Below are positions 33,001 through 43,274 of a stretch of DNA of 64,000 bases, in pieces (position 1 is the stretch's first letter; each line of letters starts with the position of its first letter). Position numbers and translations under genes: made by a program. The notes under the pieces are model-generated. The model searched no databases, was not told where the DNA came from, and worked only from the letters and a program-made list of their open reading frames with translations. The stretch is taken from the NCBI GenBank assembly GCA_037903355.1, contig JBAJFE010000034.1:992001-1056000 (forward strand), written 5' to 3'. The stretch is from Trichuris trichiura. Lineage: Eukaryota > Nematoda > Enoplea > Trichinellida > Trichuridae.

Positions 33001-36000
33001 TGCGCAAATATCAGTTTTCCTGCAGCGTGGTAGGTCTGAACGTTTGCGTTCTGTAACTGGTGTCGCATAGGAGGATGGCTGACAGAAGGCAACTAAATGA
33101 ACAGAGCGGTTCCTCTAGGGCTAAGAGACAACGTAGCGTTTTTACCCTTCATGACAAAGTAAAAGTCCTAGATATTTTGAAAAGCTAGTTGTCAGGTGCC
33201 GATGTGGGCCGCAAAGTCGGGAAAGAATAAATCCAGCATTCCTACGGTAAAACAGCAGGAAGTTAAGATTCGAGGAAATGTGCATCCCGACCCTTCGTTG
33301 GCGAAAAGAATTGCTGTAGCTCGCAAGAAAGTCCACGTGAAAGCCAAGAAAGTTCCAAGCATTTGGATAGAGGACATGTCGCGGAAGAATGTCCCTGTCG
33401 ACGGGAAAGTTATTCGGAAGAAAGCGCTGAGCTTATATGAGCACTTCTCTGGCGCAGTTGTAGAGAAGGAGAGAAAAAGGTTTACTGCCAGCAAAGGATG
33501 GCTAGCAAAATACGTAAAGCGCTTGAACTTCAAGAACCTAAAGATCACTGGGGAAACGGCATCGGCTGACATTCCCGCTCCCCTAGCTGCCTCGACATTC
33601 CCGGAGGAATTCAAAGAGATGATCCACCAAAAGGGCCATCTCCCAGAACAAATCTTCAATTGTGGCAAAACAGCATTATTTTGGAAGCAAGTGCCAAAGC
33701 GCACGTACATCCACAAGAGCGCAACGCAAGTCGCGGGATTCAAGCCACTGATAGATCGACTCACTCTTGTGCTCTGTAGTAACGCTGCAGGGCACGTGAT
33801 AAAGCCCGGCGTTATCTACGGACTTGTAATCTTCGTTCGCTCAAATACAAGAGCCTGCCTGCCTGGCTGCACGACAAGAAGGCGTGGATGACGGTTATCC
33901 TTTTTACGGAGTGGTTTAATCAATGCTTCATTCCTGAAGTGAAAAAATACTTGGAAAGTAACGGGATAGCTTTCAAGGCTCTCCTTGTAATTGATAACGC
34001 TTCTGGTCACTCGCAATCTCTTTGCTTCGGTAATGAGAACGTCGAAGGGAAGTTTTTGCTCGCTAACTGAACATCACTACTACAGTCGCTGGATAAAGGG
34101 TGTCATAAAATGCGTTAAGGCTACTTATATTCGTCTCGTATTCAGGAAACTTCGTGATACCCTCCACGCTAATCCCGACTGCGATCTCAGCGGCCCGGTG
34201 GAAGCGTTTCTCAATTGCAGACGCTATCACACTCATTGCGGAGGCAGCGCACGAGATAAAGCCTAGAATAGTCAGTCAGTGGTTGCTGGAAGCGTTTGTG
34301 AGAGACGCAACTTAGCTGCCATCGATGAGGAGGACATGGACATGGCGAATATTTCCAGGGAGTTGGGAGTCGAGGGTTTCTCCGACGTGATAGAAGACGA
34401 TATCAGGAAGCACATAGGACGTTATTGAAGATACAGGAGCTCAAACATCCTCGGATTGGACGCTGCCAAATCTTGCCAGTATTTGCCGGGAAGCTCAGGT
34501 CCTAAAGGATATGATTGCTGAATGTGATCCATCCACGGAGCGTGGCATCATGGTTACACGAAGAATAACGGCTTCGTTGAAGTCGCTACAGGATTTATTC
34601 GATGAGGCGAAGAAAAGGGAAAGACAGCTCCCTATAACAATGTTTTAAAATAAAGCTCCGGCAGCTGCGGAGCCTATCATTTTAAGGCGAGAAGTTTCGC
34701 TACCAACGAGTTCAGGCAACCCTAGGGCTGGCCGGTCTCCAGGGGATCTGCACCCACCTACAGAAAGTGGGTGAATTGTCTGGTTCCTGATGCGCTAAAC
34801 ATTTCTGCCCGTAGACGTTTTGTTCTATGTGGATGTGTTCCATATGATGTTCAGTATTTCTGCTTAAGTGGGCCTGTGCATTTTATATTTCCCCTGCTCT
34901 GTACCCATTCCGCGCACCAGTTCCTCGATTACGTCATTAAAGCAAGGCGTTTCCCAGGCGTTCAAAGAAAGAGCATCTTTCATCAGTTCTTGTATCTAAC
35001 GGTCTGGACTCTGATCGCTGGCCCCATTGGATAAGCGCCGTCTCATTAATGTCATTATTTCGTAGCTAGATTCCGTAGTACCAAGCGTCGAGGGATCACC
35101 AGGTGTGATAACCGCTCCGGAAGGAATTCAATGGAGCAGGACGAAATACGCGTCTGGAATGCAGGCTATTCGGCGTTTTTCATAGGGCATCTATCCTCTG
35201 CAACACGAGTTCAGTTTAACGCGGTGTAACGCGCAAATACCGGGACGAATTAACCGCGTATAACGGGGGCTGACTTTAGATACTTTCCGTGGATTTAGTA
35301 ACTACTAATAACTTTCCATCAGGGGTGCATCGAAGCTAAAAGTAAGAGCATGCATAAAGCAGCATGTTTTTTATGTGCAATATTTGTAAAGTTGTTAGAT
35401 TGTACCCTGTATGCGAGTTCGTGCTTTGGTTCTGTGTAAAAATGGTTTTGAATTTTTGCCGGTCAGGCATCGTTGAATAGTCGCTTCCGTTTGTCAACTC
35501 GTATAAATTTTTTGAATCATTCCTAAGGTTTGTTTCCATGTTTGGAAAACGGAAATTTTTCCATTTTATCCCCCTAACTGTTACTCCAGTTGCGGACGTT
35601 GCCAAGATGACAACTTTACCACTACAACATATTTTAATGTTGTTAATGCGTCTTATGTATTAATGAATAATAAGGCCTGTTTCAGTGATTGAAGTTCTAG
35701 GTCCCTACTTAGATAAAACTATTGGATGAAGACTTTTCTTAAGCGAATTTCTTCAGTTTCTTTCCATTAGTTTTTCGGCAGCCCCGTTATTGTCTCTCTA
35801 TGTCATTTTTGTTGAAGACATGAAGGTGCATTCTTTCCGGTGCAAGGGAATGGTCTTTTTCAAGTGAACAGTTGTCATTTCCTTTAAACAACTTTCATCC
35901 GTAAAAAGAAATAAAAATGTACGTATCCGTTGGACAAACCGTTGCTCTTTTTGTATTAGTAACTGTTATTTTACAAGCCTATTTTTGTAGGTGACGCAAA

Positions 36001-37234
36001 CGAGCCATTTTGAAAAAGCATGAAAAAAGCGGATGCACGTTATCCGTTCAGTTGATTCGTTTTAAAAGCGTTATTTACAAAACAGCATTTATAGTTTTGT
36101 CAGCTGCCGTTTAACAATTATAATTAATAAATTTTTGTTTACGTTAGGCGTTTAAGTGAACGCCGTTTTTTCTTTGTAGTGGAAGGTCAGGCGAGCCATA
36201 GCCTTTTCCCTTCACCTTTTGGCTGTCATTGTTGGTCCTGGACCGACAGTCGAAGATCTGTTACCTACTTTCATCTGTTTCATTCGTGACTTGGATGAAG
36301 TCCGTCTGGGTATCCTTGAGCATATGGACAAGTTCCTAATGGTATCATTTCAACTGTTGCATCTTACGTTGAAATTTTCGTAGACTATAATGTATAATTT
36401 TCGTTCAGCTCTTGGACCGATCGTCCTGTCGCAAAGTGCTCTGCCATTTGGCCAACTTTCTCCAGAATGACAGCGCCAGTAATTGGCGATTTCGTTACTT
36501 GTTCGCCGAGTGAGTAGCCCAGTCTTCTTGTAAAGTATTGCTGCAATGGTGCGGGAGTTGTTTTTGCAGGCAACTGATAAAAATTTGCAACCTATTCGGG
36601 ATTGAGGATTTAAATGAGTATTTCAGTCCAATTGCGATGACGCTTGCCATTGACCGGGTAGCCGAAGTGCGTTTCTTCACTTGCAAGCTGGTACTAATTC
36701 TATATTTCGATTCACATTTTGTTTGCACGGCGCTTTTCTAGATTGCACGTATTTTGAAATGTTTATATGTTGGAGAAAAAGCGTCCAATAAGCCTAAGAC
36801 GTTGTTAACCGACAGCTTTGCGCAAGATATTGTCAAAAGCTTTGCTTGCTCAGTGAAGTTCCTCCGCAGACAAACGTACGTTCCTCCTTGGAAATGATTG
36901 TACTTTGCAGTAGATGCAGTAGCGTTATAGGTTTGCGCGAATTTGCGGAGAAATCTTGGAACAGCAAGCTGTCGGCATAAGTGACTTTGGTCGTCTGTTT
37001 TTGCCAGCTTTTAATGAGCTCTTAGTTGACAAAGTAACCAATGTTCGCATAACAGCCGCCTGCATTCTCAGCGAGCATTGTGTCACCATGCGCCGGATGA
37101 ACCCTTTAGAAACCTTTAACGCTATGGTTTCCGACCTAGCCAGTGACAAAGATGTAAATGTCCGTTCCTTTTTGGAGAATATGTTTCAAAACGGCAGCGT
37201 TTCCGACTACCCCCGCGCTAACCACGGCATCTGA
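27078..37234 (+). CDS. PPP4R1: Protein phosphatase 4 regulatory subunit 1
   Basis: HEAT-repeat scaffold subunit that binds the PP4 catalytic subunit and directs its substrate choice. Exons: 27078-27153, 27410-27536, 27589-27698 (QMAVRNIVKTLENV), 27835-27974, 28730-28790, 28858-28943, 30187-30291, 30343-30567 (DPIWGVRKSCVECM), 30620-30738 (VRYSAQQFLGPFIATFANP), 30793-31182 (Ser/Thr-rich linker), 31327-31394, probably 31507-31535, 31594-31779 (ALTLGRSNWHLLR), 36180-36341 (IRDLDEVRLGILEHMDKF), 36409-36509, 36570-36690, 36742-36875, 36931-37234. Phases agree at nearly every join. The motifs follow the vertebrate protein in order to the C-terminus. The 4.4-kb intron before 36180 holds a Tigger element and a decayed duplicate of the next exon. 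The start at 27078 (ACCCATGG) is the first in-frame Met that leads into the acidic N-terminus. The micro-exon at 31507 is the least certain piece. Confidence 0.9.
29021..29084. repeat. Small foldback with degenerate hammerhead in PPP4R1 intron
   Basis: The ends ACACGGAGCTTT and AAAGCTCCGTG pair as an inverted repeat. The minus strand contains CTGATGA (29051-29057) and, further on, TGAAAGCTC. Stem II is poorly paired and stem I does not match, so this is a decayed member of the hammerhead family. AATAAA lies just outside on both sides (minus-sense near 29014, plus-sense near 29095). Confidence 0.5.
31853..31980 (+). pseudogene. Decayed duplicate of a PPP4R1 exon
   Basis: Read with a seven-base frame jump, this gives HIRR, then TIACSLFNYSIAAML, then TVEELYAYIP. 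The functional exon at 36180-36341 reads VRRAIAFSLHLLAVIV, then TVEDLLPTF, so the two look like copies of one HEAT exon. The reading frame does not match the preceding exon's phase and there is an internal stop, so this copy is probably not spliced in. It could instead be chance resemblance, since HEAT repeats share a hydrophobic pattern. Confidence 0.35.
32726..35276 (+). mobile_element. Tigger/pogo-type transposon, copy C (different subfamily)
   Basis: About 2.55 kb with imperfect inverted ends: CAGTCGGCCCTGGTAATCCG at the left, matched at the right by GGGGGCTGACTT. TA dinucleotides lie at 32724-32725 and 35277-35278. It carries a broken CENP-B/Tigger1-like transposase and sits in the large PPP4R1 intron in sense orientation. 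Confidence 0.75.
33075..34648 (+). pseudogene. Tigger1-like transposase, broken
   Basis: The N-terminal HTH begins at the Met at 33075 (FTLHDKVKVLDILK) and meets an in-frame TAG at 33189. A shifted frame then carries the second DNA-binding region (ASKGWLAKYVKRLNFKNLK) and the catalytic start, where the first Asp site reads FNCGKTALFWK in place of the usual N-A-D-E-T, so the catalytic Asp is lost. Later pieces include LVIDNASGHSQS (second Asp site) and a Lys/Arg-rich C-terminus ending near 34648. Several frameshifts separate the blocks. Older than copies A and B. Confidence 0.8.
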
Positions 37235-37647
37235 TCGACGCAAGCCGCGCTTCCTTTGTCATCTCTGTGTTTTCTTTTTGTGGTTGAAGTTACATTCGCT
37301 GTTGTTCCGTTGTTACTGTACCGTCCTGACGGTTTTTGTTCAGAGATGCTCATATCGTGTTTTGCCCCGGAGCCTTAATTCCATTTGTCCTCTGATGAAA
37401 AAGCTGACTAGCCGGCTTACTTTAGAATGCAGACCTGCAATTTTCTATTAAAATGGTATTTTTGTATTCTGCAAACGTCTTAGTTATATTTTCATACTCT
37501 ACAGAGTATTTTATCTTGAAATCGTTCACCGTTGATCAAAGGGACAAGTTCTGGGTGGCCCTTTCTTATCACCATACATGAAGTTGCAGAGTGCGTACGA
37601 ATAACTGGGACTCAATACTGACGCTGCGTACACTAGGAAGAAAAGTA

Positions 37648-40379
37648 CAGATAGTTCTCGTATAACGCGTGTTCATATAACGCGTTTTCGCTCATACGCG
37701 ATTTTGAAATCGTAGCACTTTCTCACATAACGCGATTCTGTTTCCGTTCTTACGCGAATTTGCCAGCTGGAAAGCGTGGGCTTCTGGCAATAACTCCCCG
37801 TGTTTTCATCCACCGAGAGCAAACAAAGGCCGCGCTCTTAGCTTATGCAGGTTCCACGGTCACGAACAAGCGAAACGTGACAAAAACTTTTAGGATTCTT
37901 ATCAGAAGTAGTGTCCGACCCAGCTGTGCACCCTGCGATATGCATACTCAAACAGGCTATTGATCGGTATTCATGTTCGGTGGAATAATTTGCGCTGGCT
38001 GGAACATCTGCACAGACGATGCTTCCATTTTCAATTCTCCCGAAGCGCAGGCATCGTAGAGCTTTTCCAGTCAGTCGTAGTACGGTTGCACAGAATTCGG
38101 AAAGCATTCACACCATCTGATTGCGAGCACAATTCGTAAGTATTTTGTCTGATTCCGCTATCTGAGGATAGTCTTTAAGTATCTAAAAATGTCTAAGCTT
38201 CGTGATTCGAAGTCACCTGGTAGTGGTGGAAAAAGAAAGGCGCTGACTGTTGGAGAGAAGCTTGAGATACTGAAACGGTATGAATGGAATGAGACGACAC
38301 GTGATATCGTCAAAGCTGCCGGCATAAAGGAATCAACCTTGCGGACCATTAGGAGCAATGCAGAAAAAATTAAACAGACTTGCGTAAGCGGTACCAGTTC
38401 AAGTATTGCGATTTCAATAAGAACAAGGCCTCAGATACTGAAAGAAATGGAAAAACGACTCAGCATTTGGATCGAAACTCAAACGATGAAAAGAATAGGA
38501 ACAACGTTTTTCACCATCAGACAAAAAGCAGTTACGATTTACGAAGACCTTAAGAAGCAGTCTACAAATCCTATTGAAATTCCTCCATTTACTGCTAGTA
38601 GTGGTTGGTTCTGCCGTTTCAAGAATCGATACAGTTTTCACAATGTTCGTTTCTGTGGCGAAGCAGGAAGCGCGGACGTCGATGCCGCGCAAACATTTCC
38701 AATAGAAGTACAAAACTTGGTCAAAGAAAAGGGCTACTGCCTCGATCAAATTTTTAACTTCGACGAGACAAATGTTTTTCTAAAGCGTATGCCAAAAAAA
38801 GACCTACATTTCCAGAGAGCGTAGGCATGCTGCAGGAATCTGCGCTGCGAAAGATCATGTGACTGTAATGCTCGGTGCCAACGCTAATGGGGATCTTAAG
38901 CTGAAGCCATTGATGATTCATCATGATGCCAATCCACGAGCCCTAAGGAGAATTGTTAAAAGCAGTTTGGGCGTTTACAGCAAAAGAGGATGGATGACCG
39001 CCCAAGTTTGCCTTGATATTTTTTCCAATGCTTATGTGAATGACATCAAGAAATACTTGAACGAGAAGAACTTGGCTTTTAAGTTCTCGTAATCATGGAT
39101 AGCGCGCCAAGCCACCCACCGATGATAGCTTAGCTAGACCCAAATGTCCACTTTGTTTTCTTGCCAGCACGGACCACTTGTTTGTTACAACCGCTTGACC
39201 AAGGCGTTATCGGAGCACTACTTAAGGCGAACGTTCAAGATGCTGATCGAAGCGACCGACGGAGAAATTTGTAAAACTGTGATGGAATTTGGGAAGAACT
39301 ATAACCTGAGAATGGCCATTAACAACATCGTAGAAGCCTGGAATGACGTATCGAAACAGTGCTTGCACCGTGTTCGTCGGAAACTCATCCCAGATCTGAT
39401 CTGCGATTTTAAAGACTTTGAGCCTTCTGCTCAAGTATGCGAAATTACTGAAAGCTGCGTTCAGTTGGCAAACAGGCTAGGCTTTGAAGGAGTGGAATAT
39501 CAGGGTATTGAAGACATTTTGAATTGTCAACCGGATGAGCTGACCACCGCGGACCTGCAGGAACTTTCTGTAGCAGGGGAAGCAGAAGGAAGAGATGATG
39601 AAAATCAGGAAGTTCCTCCGCCTCCTCCGCGACAGATGACCACTGTTGAGCTGTCAGATACTCTGGAAACTATTGAACAGCGTTTACAATGGCTCGAAGA
39701 CAATGATTGTAATGCAGAACGCAGCGAGAAAACCACAAGAGGTATCCGAGCTTGCTTGCAGCCATATAAGCAGCTGCTGCACGAAAGAAGTGCACGTGCG
39801 AAACAAAAGAAGCTCGAATTCTACTTTACTGCAATGAAGAAACATTGTGACGATGAGGAAACGCTACCTTCTATATCTAATAGGACCTCAGTTCGCCCGT
39901 AACAAAGGATAGTGAGATTAAAAAGATGAGTCCAACGGAACTCTATTCTTTCCTGGGTATGAGGTCGTTTATTTTAGTACTGACAGGGTCTCTTTCCACA
40001 AGCTAAAGACGCAAGCACGCCGCTCGTGAAAGCCAGTTTGAACTCTGTCCGCTGTAAAGAGTTCTATCATAAAAGCTCTGCCGTTAACGTATGATCGCCG
40101 TAAAAGATGATGTTATTCAGACCCCGTGTAAGAGGATCCATACGTCAGCGTGCCTAACGGTAGAATAAGTAGCTCAGGTACATCATAATTCCTGTTTTAA
40201 CCCAGCTTATTTAAGATATCTCTCCGTTGTTGTTTACAAGTAAACAATCCTTTTGACGCTTTGAACCAAATCGTGATTTTCCTATACTTTACATGTCTCC
40301 TATAACGCGATTTCATATAACGCGAGATTTTTCAGGAATTTTAAGTGACCAAACGCTCGCGTTATACGACAACTGCCTG
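37648..40379 (+). mobile_element. Tigger/pogo DNA transposon, copy B
   Basis: 2732 bp flanked by TA (37646-37647 and 40380-40381). The ends begin CAGATAGTTCTCGTATAACGC and, reversed at the right, CAGGCAGTTGTCGTATAACGC. Nearly collinear with copy A. It is inserted about 400 bp past the PPP4R1 stop codon. Confidence 0.9.
38189..39902 (+). pseudogene. Tigger transposase of copy B, several frameshifts
   Basis: The N-terminal 205 codons are open and keep both HTH domains and NFDETNVFLK (D1). The frame then breaks near 38800 (an A/G run one base longer than in copy A), near 39085 (one base missing before the D2 motif) and near 39200 (about 10 bp of the D3 motif QPLDQGV lost). The last 250 codons read through the acidic tail. 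Copies A and B are broken at different places, so each keeps regions the other has lost. Confidence 0.88.
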
Positions 40380-40540
40380 TAACAAGGGCCAGCTCAATTC
40401 TTGAAAAACCACCGTTCTTTTTTTCTATCACTTGAAATGTTTACATCGTATTGTGACGGACACCCGATAGTCCGCCTGAACCAACTTGTTTTATAGAACA
40501 TCTGATAATGCTTATATCCAAATAGTAGCTTAGAAATTAC

Positions 40541-40581
40541 TCTGCTGAGAACGGTTCCCGAGGTGAACTGAAAGCTCCGGA
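40541..40581 (+). ncRNA. Hammerhead-like motif with shortened core
   Basis: Plus strand: TCTG, CTGAGAA (CTGANGA lacking one residue, 40545-40551), stem CGGTTC, loop CCCGAGGT, stem GAACTG, AAAGCT, C, CGGA. Stem I pairs TCTG/CGGA over four positions with one G-U. Stem II again differs on both sides (GGUUC/GAAC). AATAAA follows at 40595-40600. The core deletion probably inactivates it. Confidence 0.5.
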
Positions 40582-41019
40582 TGACCTTTTGGTTAATAAA
40601 AACAGACAAAAGCATCATAAACCCATATGAACTTACAGTACTGCTAATGAGAGCATATAATCGAACAGAGCAATGGAACTTGACCTGAACCAACTTGACT
40701 TCAAGTCAACTTGGCCTGGAAAACCTGCATTCACATGTACCGTTTGCTTGGTGTACATACGGTATACGTCATACCATCTCCAGTGCCTTTTCTTTTCAGT
40801 GTTGAAAATGGAGTTCGTATAAGTTCCGAAAGATATCAGTACGACGAAAACGGTACAGTAGCTCGCGAGTAGCCAGTTGGGATGGTTACTTGATTATTAC
40901 TACTATGTTCAAAAAAGAAAACTGCGGCCGCTGCTGAAGAGCTGTATGCAATAGAACGGACAAGGACAACCGGATAAAATTCTCGTTTATGAATTTTCGC
41001 CTAACGTTGTTCAGCAAAG

Positions 41020-42073
41020 TTATTCGAGCTTTACGCCCTTGTCATTGCACAGTTGAACGCTGATTTGCCACAGTTTCTCTTGCAGTTCTACGCTGCTACT
41101 TTCTGCGCTTGGTTCGATCTTCGTTTGCTCTTTGTTGAAGAAACAGCCATTGACGTTTGCCACCTCGTCTGATTCCACTAAGTAAACAGCAGTATGAGAA
41201 CCGGTCAGCGGTTCATCACTGGAACTGTAACCACCAGCCCTCAGCAATTTAGTTGCAACAACGCCAGGCTCGTACACGTTACACGTAACACCGGTATTTT
41301 CCAATCGACGGGCAAGAGCAAATGTAAACATATGATTCGCAAGTTTAGTGCGGGAATATTGGGCGTATTTTTGGTAGTTCCGCATAGCCATTAAGTCATC
41401 CCAATCCATACGATACCAGTCGTAACAAATAGAGCTGACTACAACGATACGTGACGGCTTGTTGCGTTTCAACGTATCCAGCAGCAGATTTACCAGAGCG
41501 AAATGTGCCAAATGATTAACCTAGAAAAAAGGTTCTTACTGACAAAAGAATTTGCGGGCACCGCTAAATCAGTATGAAGAAGTGTTCTTCGCTGAAGTAG
41601 GTGTACTACTGAGGAAAAGTTCCACTTTGAAAGCCTTAACGCAATCAACGCGACGTAAATTCCCGCATGAACAAAAGCACCGGAAAACCTGTTACTGAGT
41701 AATGTAAATCAACTCCTCAAGTCGAATCGGTAAGGCATACTACCTGAAAGGCCATTTCAATGCCGTCCACCGTTTCTTCGCGTTCAGGCAATAGAACGCC
41801 AGCGTTGCAAACAATTGCAGTCAAATCGGTAAACCGAGTCTTTATTTCATTCGCCATAAGTGGAATGTTCGCCATTTTTGCAAAGTCGTAAACAACGTAA
41901 TCCAATTTTGCATCAGGGCATTCCTCAAGAATGTAATCCATTGCTTTTTGACAACGCTCAAGACTTCGTCCATGCACGATAACTCGATGTTGTGGGCAGC
42001 GACTTAAACGCAGAGCAGTCTGCAGTCCAATTCCATCCGTGGAACCAGTGACCAGAAAGCTTTTTTCAGCCAT
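41020..42073 (-). CDS. Short-chain dehydrogenase/reductase
   Basis: Two exons: 41744-42073 and 41020-41520, joined in frame by a 223-bp GT-AG intron. About 277 residues, a usual SDR length. An NAD(P)-dependent oxidoreductase with a Rossmann fold: TGSTDGIG (cofactor loop TGxxxGxG, near residue 8), CNAG (near 88), the active-site VVVSSICYD with catalytic Ser, and YSRTK (YxxxK, Tyr and Lys present). The HGRSLERC segment after strand 2 has Arg, which suggests NADP(H) preference. By overall layout it is nearest to the retinol-dehydrogenase/WWOX-like group. The substrate cannot be told from sequence. No signal peptide or membrane helix is evident. An alternative start seven codons upstream (42094) is possible. 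Confidence 0.85.
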
Positions 42074-42386
42074 TACTGGTAAAGCGTAAAGCAATGAAGG
42101 TTATTACGGTACAAAAAAGAATACTCGCAGGCGCACTAAGTAAAGCTATTCGATAAAATCTTTTCGTAGATTGAAAATTCCAAGACATTATCAACACCTT
42201 AGTACGTTGAACTCATACGTTTTTAGTATAAGCATAAAATGCACTTGAAGCGTCTAGCTTTTATTATCAAGCAAAACTCGTTCTCGACTTGTTCTTAGCT
42301 CGTATGAGTTCTACCATTTCCAATTTTTACGTAATGCTTGACCCACTGTCGTCATCTTTCAGTTGGGAAGTTCGCAAATTGACAAG

Positions 42387-42602
42387 ATGGAAAATTACAT
42401 TCTTATTTTTTTAATTTTCTTTAGTAAGGTTGTAACTCCTGCTTTCCCCGTAATCGCAACATCAAGCATAGAGAACTTTGTGTTACTAACTCAAACTTAC
42501 TTTCTAGCCCTTTCAGTTGAATTTCAGTGTCACTGCAAGACTGTAACAGATACGTTTTGGTGGTTGGAACGTTCGTGCGGTTCCTTAAAATATTCTAATT
42601 AG
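42387..42602 (+). CDS. Possible small secreted protein
   Basis: A 71-codon frame starting AAGATGG with a hydrophobic N-terminus (MENYILIFLIFFSKVV) that looks like a signal peptide, then a short chain with Cys residues at C-x-C and one more near the end. It lies about 290 bp from the 5' end of the divergently oriented SDR gene. No family recognised. A chance open frame is quite possible. Confidence 0.3.
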   Translation: MENYILIFLIFFSKVVTPAFPVIATSSIENFVLLTQTYFLALSVEFQCHCKTVTDTFWWLERSCGSLKYSN

Positions 42603-43274
42603 CGTTAACTGCAAGGTAAGACGAACAAAATGCTAAATTAAGTTCCATCATCTTGAAACAATGCGATCCCGGATAGTTTTACTTGGCTTTCTGAACATCC
42701 TGACAAGCTAAACAAGATGCAAACCACCGCTCATCCGATTGTTTATCTATTCTTAGCAATACTTATCAACACTCTGCAGGATTAAAGAATTTTCAATTTA
42801 ATTAATTACAGCTCATTTTAGACATTTTGCTCACATGATGGATGTAGAGGGATGGATAAGAAAAGTTCTATTGCTATGTAAAAATTTTACACATGATCTT
42901 GGCAAAACCAAGTTCGAATCAACCAGAGCTGCTAATATGTGTAAAAAGAAATACGTGTGGACGAAACGCATTTAATCGCTTATTTCCTAGTTTGTATTTT
43001 GCGTACTGTACTTTATTTACAAAAGGGGCTGTGCGGTTATGCTAGGTTAGATTTGTCGACATTGTTGCGTAAGCATCGCGATAGTTCGAGCAGCATTTTA
43101 TTTTATCATTTAAAGTGCATTGCATTTGTAGACGATGTTTAGAAAATTTTTAAAAATGAATGCGAGACCACGGCGGTTTAACCGATTTTGGGATTGTTCT
43201 TAGTTGCTAATTTAAATATTCTATCTTTCAGCTTCTCGATTTGCAAGGTGGCTTAAGCTTTGCGTATTTGTGCA

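Noticed and set aside
33192..33764. 190-codon minus-strand frame
   Set aside because: Antisense shadow of the Tigger copy C transposase.
34655..34690. AATAAAGCTCCGGCAGCTGCGGAG, similar to the hammerhead 3' half
   Set aside because: No CUGANGA block on either side. The pairing is a simple GCTCCG/CGGAGC hairpin in the Tigger 3' flank.
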